The notes below the pieces were generated by a model that saw nothing but the letters and a program-made list of their open reading frames with translations, was not told where the DNA came from and ran no database searches. The position numbers and the translations under genes are program-made. A DNA stretch of 43,962 bases, from NCBI GenBank assembly GCA_003235365.1, contig QJWJ01000435.1:1-43962 (forward strand), read 5' to 3'. Positions 25,855 through 34,664 of this stretch are shown piece by piece. This DNA comes from Deltaproteobacteria bacterium. Its GTDB lineage: Bacteria > Myxococcota_A > Polyangia > Polyangiales > Polyangiaceae. Positions within the stretch are counted from its first letter, which is position 1. Every line of letters starts with the position of its first letter.

Positions 25855-27279
25855 TCACAGCAGCGGGTCGTTGGGCAACAGCAGCAGTCGCAAGCCATTG
25901 AACTGCCGATCGTCGCCCACCGGCGACCCCACCAGGACGAACGACCACCCACTGCCGTTGGATAGTTCGTCGGTCCCCCACCCATCGAGCACGCGTTGCC
26001 AATCGGTGACCAGAACCGAGTCGCCACGGCTCGGCTCATCGACGGTCAACACCACGTCTGAGAGCGGTTCGCCGACATCCTCCCGCGCCACCCCCGTACT
26101 GAGTCGCGACGGAGCGATTTGTCCGATACGCACGTCCGACGCAAGCGTGAAGTAAACTCCTGACGCGCTCTCGGCCGAGGTCGGGTCCGAGCGCAGAGTC
26201 GCAGCCTCGAGCGTGCTGGCGTTGAGGAACTGCAAACCGAGCACGCTGAAGCGTGTCACGCGTGACAGGTGAACGAACGCCGGAAGCAGTGACGTTCGGC
26301 GACTCTCGAACGCCGCGCCGCAAACGTCGTCGGGCGCTCCACCGAAACCGCCCACACACCCGGACGCGACGAGCAACGAGCTCAACTCGGGCTGCAACGA
26401 CTGGGCACTGAACGCAGCGAATGGAACCATTCTCAGCGCGGGTACGGTCACCGCCGCAAGACGTGGTCCGGCGTCGGAAGCCGCATCGGGTGACGCGGCA
26501 TCGGGAAGGGGCGAGTCGAGAACGTCGGAAAGGCGGGCTGACGACGCATCGAAGCGGGTCCCGACGACTCCCGCATCGTTTGATTCGGAGACCGTCGCAT
26601 CCAACCCGGGCCGGGGTGTGCCCGCTTCGCCCGAACCGGGACCATCGACCGAAGGCCGCTGCCCAACCACGCTTGCGTCCCCTGCATCAGACTGAAGGGC
26701 CCCCGCATCGGCCACGGCGCGGCGCGCTGCCCAAGCGGCGGCCTCACCGCAACTCATGTCGTCGGGCAGGGGCTCCAAAACCGCGACCAGATGCCAGGCG
26801 CTTCCTTCGTGCGCATCGGGCTCTCGCTCCGGCAGCAGCGCGGAAGCGCCGAACTCCAAGCCAGCGCGCGGCCAGGGCAGAGCCGCGGTGACAGGTTCAC
26901 CGGCAACGGGATCGACCGGGCACAGGTACACGCGCTTGGCATCCACGACCCCATTGAGGAATCTCACGGCGCGGCGACCCGTGGGTTCGTCGGATCCTCG
27001 TGTGCCGGGATCGCTCGCGGTGCCGCTCGGGCTACCATTCACCTGTGGCGCACCTGCTGCCCCCGCCTCGGTCGGCAGCACCGCGACGACTCCGGGAGTG
27101 CTCGCTGTCGGCGACCCCGAACCACCTCGACGTGACAGATCCGGCGTTTGCGCCGCGCACCCCCCCATCACCGACGAAACGGCAACCCACCAGGTGCTCA
27201 CCACTGCCGCCGTGCGCAGTCCCCGGGCCGCGCGAAATGTCGAGCTTGCACCGCAGAGGCCGGCTGGAAGCCGCGGCAA
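25855..27279 (-). CDS. Asp/Ala-rich lipoprotein of unknown function (start uncertain)
   Basis: Predicted lipoprotein with hydrophobic segment AAVVSTWWVAVSSV and lipobox VMGGC. The start is ambiguous. A TTG at 27279 gives a 41-residue signal region, a GTG at 27204 a very short one, and an ATG at 27348 or 27522 improbably long ones; none has a good ribosome binding site. The mature protein has a low-complexity linker, a segment with Cys pairs (YLCPVD, DDMSCGEAA), an Asp/Ala-rich low-complexity stretch (~SPDAASDAGPRLA), and a C-terminal half with VYFTLASDVRIGQI and WSFVLVGSPVGDDRQFNGLRLLLLP. This layout is frequent in myxobacterial cell-surface proteins of unknown role. It lies downstream of thiD on the same strand. 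Confidence 0.72.
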   Translation of the reverse strand: MPRLPAGLCGASSTFRAARGLRTAAVVSTWWVAVSSVMGGCAAQTPDLSRRGGSGSPTASTPGVVAVLPTEAGAAGAPQVNGSPSGTASDPGTRGSDEPTGRRAVRFLNGVVDAKRVYLCPVDPVAGEPVTAALPWPRAGLEFGASALLPEREPDAHEGSAWHLVAVLEPLPDDMSCGEAAAWAARRAVADAGALQSDAGDASVVGQRPSVDGPGSGEAGTPRPGLDATVSESNDAGVVGTRFDASSARLSDVLDSPLPDAASPDAASDAGPRLAAVTVPALRMVPFAAFSAQSLQPELSSLLVASGCVGGFGGAPDDVCGAAFESRRTSLLPAFVHLSRVTRFSVLGLQFLNASTLEAATLRSDPTSAESASGVYFTLASDVRIGQIAPSRLSTGVAREDVGEPLSDVVLTVDEPSRGDSVLVTDWQRVLDGWGTDELSNGSGWSFVLVGSPVGDDRQFNGLRLLLLPNDPLL

Positions 27280-27433
27280 GATTCGGGTTTCGACGTCGAG
27301 GCGGCGCGCGCTCACCCGAGCCGTTGTACGGCACTTTCGGCGCGTCGGCATACGGTTTGCGACTTGCGCTGCCACAGCGGCACGAGCGGGCGGAATTTTC
27401 GACCCAGTTGCGGACGACCCACTTGCCGAAAAC

Positions 27434-28255
27434 TCAGTGAACCGGCGTGCCCGCAGGCGGCGTCCGAAATACGAACCCGTGGTCCAAGGGCCCGGCCGGG
27501 CCCTTTCCGATTCGGGGCGCATGCCGCATCGCCTGTTGCACGAACTGGATCCCGCGTTGCACGGCGCTGCGCAGCGTCATGCCTTGCGCGACGCCCGTGG
27601 CGATGGCCGAGGACAGCGTGCAGCCCGTACCGTGAGTGCAAGTCGTGTCGATCCGCTCGGACTCGAAGCGCTCCTCGAGCCCGTCGGCGGTGCGCAACAA
27701 GTCCACGATCGTCTCCGACGCCAGGTGACCGCCGGTGATGAGCACGGCGTTTGCCCCGAGCAGCAACAAGTGGTCGGCGGCGGCGTGCATGCCTCCTTCA
27801 TCCCGAACACTGATGCCTGTCAACGCCTCGGCTTCGTCCAAGTTGGGAGTGATGAGTGCGCAGCGCGGCAGTAGGCGACGCTTGAGCGCATCCACACCGC
27901 GGGCATCCAACAGCTCAGTCCCCGAACTCGATCGGATCACCGGATCGACCACCAGCGGCACGGTGCCAACGTTCTCGAGTCGTCGCGCCACGAGCTCGAC
28001 TGTCGTGCGGTCCACCAACATGCCAGTCTTGATCGCCTCCACGCGCAGATCGTCGAGAACCGCCTGCACTTGCGCTTCGACGAGCAGCGGCTCCAGTGGC
28101 TGCATCTCACTGACGCCAAGCGTGTTCTGTGCTGTGATCGCGGTAATCGCCGTGCAGGCAAAGCCCCCCAACGCGGTGATTGTCTTGACGTCTGCTTGGA
28201 GCCCAGCTCCACCGCCGCTGTCCGAGCCTGCAATTGTCAGTACGATGCCGTCCAC
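27434..28255 (-). CDS. thiD: Hydroxymethylpyrimidine/phosphomethylpyrimidine kinase
   Basis: Ribokinase-fold enzyme of thiamine synthesis that phosphorylates HMP and HMP-P to HMP-PP. The 273 residues fit the family. Motifs seen: VLTIAGSDSGGGAGLQAD at the N-terminus (substrate loop), TAQNTLGV, VVDPVIRSSSG, LITPNLDEAEALTG, VLITGGH, and the anion-hole/catalytic block THGTGCTLSSAIA. The start is a GTG at 28255. A 6-bp hairpin (GCGGGA/TCCCGC, 28258-28279) ends 2 nt before it. I looked for a TPP riboswitch upstream and found no CUGAGA-type core. No other thi genes are present in the window. Confidence 0.95.
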   Translation of the reverse strand: MDGIVLTIAGSDSGGGAGLQADVKTITALGGFACTAITAITAQNTLGVSEMQPLEPLLVEAQVQAVLDDLRVEAIKTGMLVDRTTVELVARRLENVGTVPLVVDPVIRSSSGTELLDARGVDALKRRLLPRCALITPNLDEAEALTGISVRDEGGMHAAADHLLLLGANAVLITGGHLASETIVDLLRTADGLEERFESERIDTTCTHGTGCTLSSAIATGVAQGMTLRSAVQRGIQFVQQAMRHAPRIGKGPAGPLDHGFVFRTPPAGTPVH

Positions 28256-28257
28256 GC

Positions 28258-28279
28258 GCGGGACTTAGACAAATCCCGC
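28258..28279 (-). promoter_or_regulatory. Hairpin abutting the thiD start codon
   Basis: GCGGGA/TCCCGC stem (6 bp, 10-nt loop) ends 2 nt before the GTG start. It would occupy the ribosome landing site; a regulatory effect is only inferred. Confidence 0.3.
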
Positions 28280-28506
28280 AACGCGCGCAAACCGGAAACG
28301 AGCAAGCGGCAGCACACTCCCTCGGGATCACGACCACAGTCGCTGCGCTGCTCGCCGCCGCCTCCGACCGCTGCGAATCGAGGGCAGCACTCGGGCCGCG
28401 CGACTCGGGGAACCACCGACGAACGGACGACGGTTCGAGAAACGCCGGCTCCCAGGCTGCCGTTTTTTTGGACGATCCACCCAGGCCCACTAGCCTGGTT
28501 CGGACC

Positions 28507-29451
28507 ATGGTGCGCCCGTCCTCCCTCGGCCGACTCCCGTTCGCCCTGGCTGTGGCTCTGTGTTGGAGCATCTCGAGCTGTTCTCAACGCCCGGAACACG
28601 AGGAGGCACCGTCACTGAGTGCCCCGCAACACGCCGAGCCAGACGACCGCGAGTCGAAGGAGTCTGAGGGTTCCGGGGTACGCCCCCCGGCCGGTTCGAC
28701 GACGTACACGATCGCTCGCGGCGGCACCCTGCTGAACGTCGCGAACCTGTACAAGATCCATCACCACGAGATCCTCGAGCTGAACCCGCGGATTGATCCA
28801 CAGACCAACTTGGCGCCCAACACGCAGGTCGTGGTGCATTTACCAAGCGACACGCCGAGCGAATCCATCGGGCTGCCGCACGCCGGCCGGTTGCGCGGAG
28901 CCGAACCGATGATGGACGGGCCGGGCCGAGTGATCACCGCGGAGCGATGGAAAACCTGGGGGAGTCACTCGACCGTCGTTCAACTCGACGCCGTACTCAA
29001 GCGCTGGGCCAAACTGCAGCCGGACGGGCCTCCCATCCTGGTAGGCAACATTTCGGCGCGCCGTGGCGGACCGCTCGAACCACACAAGACCCACCAGTCG
29101 GGCAGAGACGTCGACTTGAGCTACATCGCCCGCTGGGACGGCAAAGAGCGCGTCGTTTGGCAGAAGATGAACGCCCACAACTTGGACGTGACCAAGACGT
29201 GGGCGCTGATCAAATTGCTAGTCAAACATGCCGACGTGGAGATGATGTTCATCGACCGCGCGATACAGAAGCTGTTGCTTCGCGACGCACTTCACAACGG
29301 AACGCTGAAACGGGAGCTACTGCGAAAATGGCTCGAGGTGGCCCCCGGCGCAACAGTGGGCAAGACGCTGATCCGCCACGTGGCGGGTCACGACGACCAC
29401 CTCCACGTGCGTTTTGCGTGCCGCCCGGACGAGAAACGTTGCAAGTCCTGA
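28507..29451 (+). CDS. LysM-containing M74 (MepA-like) murein endopeptidase lipoprotein
   Basis: Predicted lipid-anchored peptidoglycan DD-endopeptidase, 314 residues from the ATG at 28507. The signal peptide ends in a lipobox-like SISSC. A LysM peptidoglycan-binding domain follows (~64-112: TTYTIARGGTLLNVANLY...ILELNPRIDP...TQVVVHLP). The C-terminal catalytic domain shows the zinc-site pattern of MepA (peptidase M74): H and D of THQSGRDVDLSY and the His residues of AGHDDHLHVRFAC. E. coli MepA is a soluble periplasmic enzyme without LysM, so the lipid anchor plus LysM is a different architecture. A 6-bp CCAGGC/GCCTGG hairpin (28481-28498) sits just upstream. The following gene starts 57 bp downstream. 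Confidence 0.88.
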   Translation: MVRPSSLGRLPFALAVALCWSISSCSQRPEHEEAPSLSAPQHAEPDDRESKESEGSGVRPPAGSTTYTIARGGTLLNVANLYKIHHHEILELNPRIDPQTNLAPNTQVVVHLPSDTPSESIGLPHAGRLRGAEPMMDGPGRVITAERWKTWGSHSTVVQLDAVLKRWAKLQPDGPPILVGNISARRGGPLEPHKTHQSGRDVDLSYIARWDGKERVVWQKMNAHNLDVTKTWALIKLLVKHADVEMMFIDRAIQKLLLRDALHNGTLKRELLRKWLEVAPGATVGKTLIRHVAGHDDHLHVRFACRPDEKRCKS

Positions 29452-29508
29452 AAACGAGACGTTTGGGACTTTGACAGGGGGCACCGCTGAGGCTATCCCC
29501 GGCCGGTC

Positions 29509-31722
29509 ATGAACGAGTCGGACACGAGTGCGCTGAATTTCGATCCGCGGGGAGAAGAAAAGCCGCACCCACCACTGCAGGCGACGGCGCAACCCGCGTC
29601 GGAGTCGTCGATGCCCCACCCTCCCGAAGAGCGCGCGGTGCCCCCGGCCAGTGTCGACTCGACAACCGATTCCGGCGGCGACGCGACGGAGCAAGCGCCT
29701 GCCGACGCATCAGCGCAAGTCGCCCCCACGACGAACGAGACGGCGGGAGCTCCTGCCCCCGAACCCTCCTCGCCACACGGGAGCGAGAGCAGTGCGAACC
29801 TCACCGGGCAGAGCGAAACCGAACCGTTATCCCCAACTGGTAAGCGACGGCGACGACGGCGCCGGCGGAAGCCACGCAATCGAGACGCAAGCGTGACCAC
29901 GACCGAGGGAGCGGTCGCGGGAACGCAAGCCGGCGCAATGCAGTCCAGCGGTGAACGCGCGGGGACCGAACAGGCAAGCCCGCAACCCGATGCGACGCAG
30001 CCCACGCCGCCCCAACACGCCCCAGCCAGCGCAGTGCCCCTAGCCAGCGAAATGGCGGCTCCAGCCCCAAGCGCCGAGGAAGCCGAAACTGGTGGCTCGG
30101 CTGCGGGACCGACCTCTGCGGCGTTGCCAAACAGTTTACCCGATGGCGCCAGTGCGCCGGTCGACGCTCCCCCCTCCGACCCGGCGAGTGCAGAACCCTC
30201 ACCACGAGAGCTGGCGCGACTGCAACGGATCGAGACATTCCTCCGCGAACGAGGAGAGCCTCCGGTAGCGCCCTCCCCCGGCGGCAACTCGACGGCCACT
30301 GCGGTTCAACCCGCGACGGATCCGCAGCGATCGCGGTTGGAAGCCCTGGAGCAACAGCTCGTCGCGTTCCTGCAGAGTCGAAGCGATCAGACTCCCGAGC
30401 AACGCGACGCGCTGGCGCAAGCGGCGTTCGAGGCCGCCCCAATCCTCGACGTGCTCGACGCTCGTCTGCGTTCCTCAAAGGGCGTCGCGACGCCCACTGG
30501 CGGAGATGCAATATTCGAACTGGTGCGGCGCTTGGAAACCCGGGACATCGAACCGGAGCGGATGCTGGAAACGCTCGCCGTGTTGTCCGAAACGGTTGCG
30601 CGTGATTCCTGGCTCGAATGGATGCTCGCGCTGACTGAGAACCGCGACACGCGCCGCGCGCTGGAAGCACTCGGCACACGCCTCCCCGACCCGTGGCGCC
30701 CTCTGCATCAGCACGCGCGAATCCTATTTCAAGTGGTCGTGCGCGGTCAGACGAATCAAGCCGGCGCGCATCGCCTGGCTCAAGCCGTCCGCGCCTTGCT
30801 GACGACGGGCGCAAAGAGCCTGCACAGTCGCCCGGTGGCGGTGAGACAACGTCTCGTGCGCCTGGCCGTCACCATGCGGCCGAGCCGCGCGACGACAGCA
30901 ACGTTGGAGCAACTCCTGACCGATCTGCGAAACGCAGGCGCGGCGCTGGAGCTCGAGCTCGAGCTCGTCCGCAACTGGTTGGTGTTGGGTGATCATGACA
31001 AGGCGCAAGCGAAACTCGACGAGCTGGCGGCGGCTCGGGGCGACCACCCCGACATCGGACCGTGGCGCCGCGCGCTCGCCTCGACTCGCTACGGGGACGT
31101 GGCGCTCATCAAGAGCCGAGTCAAGTCTCCTTTGGACTGCGAACACCCGCTGCGTCCCGGCTTCTCTTTCATCGAACAACGCGACGTTTGGCTGCGAGTC
31201 GGCGCCACGGAAGATGCCCCGACGTTCATCGCGCACGTCGAAGCGCATCGCCGCGCCGACGTGCCGGGTGTCAGCGCGATTTGCGAAGCCGGCTTCACGC
31301 GAGCGCGGCGTCCCTACGTCGCTTACCAGCGCATCGGTGACAACGCGAAGTACGCGCTGTTTCCGCCACGCGGCTTGGAACGCGCTCGCGCGCTCGGCTA
31401 CGCCAAACAGCTCACCCAGCTGGCCTACGCGCTGGGGCGTACCGGCCTGGTCCTGCCCGATGCAGACTTGGGGCGACTCGAACTCAGCTCAGACGACCGA
31501 TTGTGGCTGGTTGAAAGTTGGGGTGCGCAAGTGGAAAGCCCCGAGTCGGCAATGGAGAAGGCGCTGGGCTTGTTGCGGCAGTGGCAGATCGCGCTGCTCG
31601 CAGACTCGCCGAACTTCGAACTGCCGCGTGAGGCCCGTGACAACCTGGAGCACGCGGCAGACTTTCGCACGATCAACGCAACGTTGGACGGCCTGATTCG
31701 CGGACACTACTGGGCAGGTTGA
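29509..31722 (+). CDS. Protein with disordered basic N-terminus and degenerate kinase-like C-terminus
   Basis: 737 residues. Residues 1-~240 are low-complexity (Pro, Ala, Ser, Glu) and contain eight consecutive Arg (113-120) in GKRRRRRRRRKPRNRD. Residues ~240-545 are helical (LERLYR-like and Leu/Arg-rich heptads). Residues ~550-720 follow the order of a protein kinase. HRRADVPGVSAICEAG and RRPYVAYQRI match the alpha-C/beta-4/hinge area. ALGRTGLVLPDADLGRLEL aligns with the HRDLKP.N catalytic loop but lacks HRD, and LWLVESWG stands where DFG would be. If the alignment holds it is a pseudokinase; this is inference. apaH starts 1 nt after its stop, so the two are probably co-translated. Confidence 0.78.
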   Translation: MNESDTSALNFDPRGEEKPHPPLQATAQPASESSMPHPPEERAVPPASVDSTTDSGGDATEQAPADASAQVAPTTNETAGAPAPEPSSPHGSESSANLTGQSETEPLSPTGKRRRRRRRRKPRNRDASVTTTEGAVAGTQAGAMQSSGERAGTEQASPQPDATQPTPPQHAPASAVPLASEMAAPAPSAEEAETGGSAAGPTSAALPNSLPDGASAPVDAPPSDPASAEPSPRELARLQRIETFLRERGEPPVAPSPGGNSTATAVQPATDPQRSRLEALEQQLVAFLQSRSDQTPEQRDALAQAAFEAAPILDVLDARLRSSKGVATPTGGDAIFELVRRLETRDIEPERMLETLAVLSETVARDSWLEWMLALTENRDTRRALEALGTRLPDPWRPLHQHARILFQVVVRGQTNQAGAHRLAQAVRALLTTGAKSLHSRPVAVRQRLVRLAVTMRPSRATTATLEQLLTDLRNAGAALELELELVRNWLVLGDHDKAQAKLDELAAARGDHPDIGPWRRALASTRYGDVALIKSRVKSPLDCEHPLRPGFSFIEQRDVWLRVGATEDAPTFIAHVEAHRRADVPGVSAICEAGFTRARRPYVAYQRIGDNAKYALFPPRGLERARALGYAKQLTQLAYALGRTGLVLPDADLGRLELSSDDRLWLVESWGAQVESPESAMEKALGLLRQWQIALLADSPNFELPREARDNLEHAADFRTINATLDGLIRGHYWAG

Positions 31723-31723
31723 C

Positions 31724-32539
31724 GTGGCAACCTACGTCGTCGGTGACGTACAGGGTTGCTATCAACCGCTCCAGCGTCTGCTCGACCGCTGCCACTTCGA
31801 CCCAGAGCGCGACCAGCTTTGGGCAGTTGGTGATTTCGTCAACCGCGGACCGCAGTCGGCGGACGTATTGCGTCTGTTTCGCACCCTGGGGGCGTCATTT
31901 CGCGGAGTACTCGGCAACCACGACTTGCACTTGCTCGCGGTGGCGTCGGGCACTCGTCCGATGAAGCGTCGCGACACACTCCAAGACGTCCTCGATGCCC
32001 CAGACGCCGCCGAGCTACTGAACTGGCTTCGCCACCAACCGCTTGCGCTCTACGAGCGAGGCTACCTGATGGTGCACGCTGGCGTCGTCCCCGACTGGGA
32101 TCTGGCCACGACGTTGCAGTGCGCGCGCCAGCTGGAAGCCGTGGTACGCGGTCCAGACAGCCGCGAGTACTTCGAAGTCATGTATGGCGACACACCCGAA
32201 GCATTTCACGAGTCGCTGCGAGGCTGGCACCGGCTGCGGGTGATCACCAACGTCCTGACTCGAATCCGCTTTTGTAGCGCCGACGGTCGCCTGGATCTCG
32301 AGTGCAAGAAAGGACCCAGCGAGCCTCCAAAAGGAATGTTGCCTTGGTTCGCCCACGCTCACCGGCGAACGCGTGACGTGCCAATCCTGTTTGGACATTG
32401 GGCCGCTGCACGCGGAGATACAGGCAACTCGACCAACGTGTTCGCGCTGGATACCGGGTGCGTTTGGGGTGAACAACTGACGGCCCTGTGCCTCGAGGAC
32501 CAGCGACTCACGCGTTGCGAATGCGGATTGCTCGACTGA
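31724..32539 (+). CDS. apaH: Symmetrical bis(5'-nucleosyl)-tetraphosphatase (Ap4A hydrolase)
   Basis: PPP-family metallophosphatase that splits Ap4A into two ADP. The 271 residues are close to E. coli ApaH (~280) and similar along their length. Metal-site motifs: GDVQGC (8-13), GDFVNRGP, LGNHDLHLLA, MVHAGV and FGHWAA. ApaH hallmarks RLRVITNVLTRIRFC and ALDTGCVWG are also present. The Gln in GDVQG, where other PPP enzymes have His, also occurs in other ApaH proteins. The GTG start at 31724 follows the TGA of the kinase-like gene by one base, supporting translational coupling. It converges with the RNA methyltransferase gene 28 bp away. Confidence 0.96.
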   Translation: MATYVVGDVQGCYQPLQRLLDRCHFDPERDQLWAVGDFVNRGPQSADVLRLFRTLGASFRGVLGNHDLHLLAVASGTRPMKRRDTLQDVLDAPDAAELLNWLRHQPLALYERGYLMVHAGVVPDWDLATTLQCARQLEAVVRGPDSREYFEVMYGDTPEAFHESLRGWHRLRVITNVLTRIRFCSADGRLDLECKKGPSEPPKGMLPWFAHAHRRTRDVPILFGHWAAARGDTGNSTNVFALDTGCVWGEQLTALCLEDQRLTRCECGLLD

Positions 32540-32567
32540 GCGCGAGCGAAACGCAGCCCGAACCCGC

Positions 32568-33758
32568 TCACAGCTCGTACAGATAGAACGTCGCGTCGAG
32601 CGGCCCATTCTTCAACGGCTTCGTGATGGCTGGACGCATTCCCATCGCGGATTCGAAAGCGCGGTTGCCGACCAGGAACCCGGCACGCCACCCGGAGAAA
32701 CTGCGCGTCCAGGCAGCCAGCGCGCGGTAGAGCGACTCCACACCGCGTTGATCTTCCAGGCGATGCCCGTAGGGCGGATTGCTGAGGATCAAACCCCGCT
32801 TCGGGTCGAAGCCACGAGCCTGAACGACGTCTAGAACGTCTCGTGGTTCCAGGGTCCGGAAGTCTCCGTGGCGAATGTCGAGGCTCGGTGCGACGCCCGC
32901 GGTATCGGCGTTGCGGTGAGCAATGTCGACGCTCGCGTCGTCCGACTCGTTGAGCAAGCAAAACGGCCGAGTATCTCCAAACACCGCTGGCGGTCTGGGC
33001 TCGAACGCGTCGCGCCAGGTGGGCCAACTCATGCAAGCAGGCGTGCGCCCCGAGCACCAAATGGGGCGTGCCTGGGCGAGGCCCGCCGCTTCGATTCCAA
33101 TCGTTCCCGAGCCCGCCATGGGATCGACCAACGCCTCGTTGCGGCTGTCGTGCCGAGCCGACATCACCAGTAACGCGGCCAGGTCTTCACGCAGCGGCGC
33201 GACACCGGAGGCGTGCCGATAGCCACGCCGATGCATGGGCATGCCCGCCAAATCCAGAGCGACACAAACTCGGTCGTCCACGAGTCGGACATCGATGGTC
33301 AGGTCCGGGTGCTGCGCATCGACGTGCAGCGTGACGCCCTTGCGCGCGGCGGCTTCGAGCACCGCGTTCTTCACGGTACCGACTACCTGTCGTTCACCCG
33401 CGGCAAAGTCGCGAACGGCGAATGCTTGCACGCTGAAGCTCGCCCCAGACCAGAACCATTGCCGGTCGTCGTTCCCGATCGCACCGACCAACTGCGAAAA
33501 CAAGGGCTCCAAGCGAGGTCCCGGACAACGGTACAGCTCCCACAGCACCCGAGCCGAGGTTCGGTGATAGGTTACTGCGCTCGTCGCCAGCCGGAGGTCG
33601 AAGGGATAGCTGATGGCCCCAGGTCCCTGCTTCTTGGGCACGGGCACCCGAACGTCGTCGAAACGGCGCCGAACGATGCGCGACAATTCTCCAGCCATCA
33701 CCCGATTGGAACCAGCCACGCCCAGCAAGCGCAGCTGATTGCTCGACAGGTCGCTCAC
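32568..33758 (-). CDS. THUMP-domain class I SAM-dependent RNA methyltransferase (RlmL-N type)
   Basis: 396 residues matching the N-terminal half of E. coli RlmL (23S rRNA m2G2445 methyltransferase); the second RlmK methyltransferase half is absent. Residues ~5-170 form the ferredoxin-like plus THUMP region (FSVQAFAVRDF...QVVGTVKNAVLEAA). Residues ~185-396 are a Rossmann methyltransferase with motif I LVDPMAGSGTIGIEAAGLA and the N-methylation motif LSNPPYG. The target (rRNA or tRNA guanine) is inferred from the family. The GTG start at 33758 overlaps the TGA of ribE as GTGA, so it is translated coupled to ribE. Confidence 0.9.
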   Translation of the reverse strand: MSDLSSNQLRLLGVAGSNRVMAGELSRIVRRRFDDVRVPVPKKQGPGAISYPFDLRLATSAVTYHRTSARVLWELYRCPGPRLEPLFSQLVGAIGNDDRQWFWSGASFSVQAFAVRDFAAGERQVVGTVKNAVLEAAARKGVTLHVDAQHPDLTIDVRLVDDRVCVALDLAGMPMHRRGYRHASGVAPLREDLAALLVMSARHDSRNEALVDPMAGSGTIGIEAAGLAQARPIWCSGRTPACMSWPTWRDAFEPRPPAVFGDTRPFCLLNESDDASVDIAHRNADTAGVAPSLDIRHGDFRTLEPRDVLDVVQARGFDPKRGLILSNPPYGHRLEDQRGVESLYRALAAWTRSFSGWRAGFLVGNRAFESAMGMRPAITKPLKNGPLDATFYLYEL

Positions 33759-34381
33759 CGGGAATCCTCAGCGGCGAAACGGGCGTCGAGGACGCGCCGG
33801 ACAGTCTCGACGATGGCCACCGTCGACGAATCCAGCTCGACGTTCACTCGGTCCCCGACGCGCTTGAACCCGAGCGTGGTACGGCGACGCGTTTCGGGGA
33901 TGAGGTGCAACCAGAAACCGTTTTGCGACGTCTCGCCGACCGTCAAGCTACAGCCGTCGACGGCGACGAATCCTTTGGGCAACACGTACTGCGCCCACGC
34001 CGCAGGCATCGCAATCTCGACGGCCAGGTTCTCGCCCCGCTCCCGGTGCGTCGCAATTTCGGCAGTGCCCGTGACGTGCCCGCTCACGTGATGACCACCG
34101 ATCTCGTCGCCGACCCGCAAGCTGCGCTCCACGTTGACCAGGCTGCCGACGCGCAAATCGCCGAGCGTGGTTTTCGCCAGCGTTTCGTCGATGACATCAA
34201 ACGACACGCGCGGTGAATCGATGGTGACGGCAGTCAGGCAAGTGCCGTCGAGGGCAACGCTCGCCCCCAACTGCAACCCAGACACCGTCGAAGCGTCCAA
34301 GCCGAGCGTCAGGCGCCGAGACGCAGGCCCATCGACGACCTCCACGACAGGGAAGGTTCCCAGTACGATGCCGCTAAACAC
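33755..34381 (-). CDS. ribE: Riboflavin synthase alpha subunit
   Basis: Catalyses dismutation of two 6,7-dimethyl-8-ribityllumazine molecules to riboflavin. The gene has 208 codons from a GTG at 34381, chosen because it yields the invariant N-terminus MFSGIV; the frame is open further upstream only through the tRNA gene. Two tandem lumazine-binding barrels are seen: 1-~95 (GASVALDGTCLTAV, with the conserved Cys) and ~96-190 (EIGGHHVSGHVTGTAEI, KGFVAVDGCSLTVGE, LIPETRRRTTLGFKRVGDRVNVE). It closely parallels E. coli RibC/RibE, including length. It overlaps the RNA methyltransferase gene by 4 bp and starts 89 bp from the tRNA-Leu gene. No FMN riboswitch is seen. Confidence 0.96.
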   Translation of the reverse strand: MFSGIVLGTFPVVEVVDGPASRRLTLGLDASTVSGLQLGASVALDGTCLTAVTIDSPRVSFDVIDETLAKTTLGDLRVGSLVNVERSLRVGDEIGGHHVSGHVTGTAEIATHRERGENLAVEIAMPAAWAQYVLPKGFVAVDGCSLTVGETSQNGFWLHLIPETRRRTTLGFKRVGDRVNVELDSSTVAIVETVRRVLDARFAAEDSR

Positions 34382-34469
34382 CTCGCACCTGGTAGTCCGG
34401 GCGAGCAGGCCTTGCAAGCGGGCCACGCACCGAAACGTGTGTGCGACCTGCCGAAACTCGGCGAACTCG

Positions 34470-34551
34470 TAGCCCCTCCCGGACTCGAACCGGGATACCC
34501 GAAGGTCGCAGATTTTAAATCCGCTGCGTCTGCCAATTCCGCCAAGGGGCC
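34470..34551 (-). tRNA. tRNA-Leu (anticodon UAA)
   Basis: 82 nt on the minus strand, folded by hand. The acceptor GGCCCCT/AGGGGCT has a G-U first pair and discriminator A, as in E. coli tRNA-Leu(UAA). It has a D-arm with GGCAGACGC, the anticodon stem GCGGATT-TAA-AATCTGC, a class II variable arm with CTTCGG, and the T-arm CCCGG-TTCGAGT-CCGGG. CCA is not encoded. Anticodon TAA reads Leu UUA/UUG codons, rare in this GC-rich genome. Confidence 0.95.
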
Positions 34552-34664
34552 GCGAAGGGCGCCATTGTTGCCGGGTCGTCGCCGGAGACAAGCCTCCTCT
34601 GAACCAATTTGCACCGCCCCTGGCGCCCGAGCCGTTCGCCGCAGCGAGGGGTCGCCTGTCGAAA

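Noticed and set aside
28444..28470. Terminator-like hairpin with T7 tract before the M74 gene
   Set aside because: The stem is only about 4 bp and there is no plus-strand gene just upstream to terminate.
28256..28506. TPP riboswitch upstream of thiD
   Set aside because: No CUGAGA or GGDUAAU-like core found on the minus strand.
31724..31765. ApaH has GDVQG, not the PPP-family GDxHG
   Set aside because: The Gln form is found in other ApaH proteins, for example in pseudomonads, so it is not unusual.
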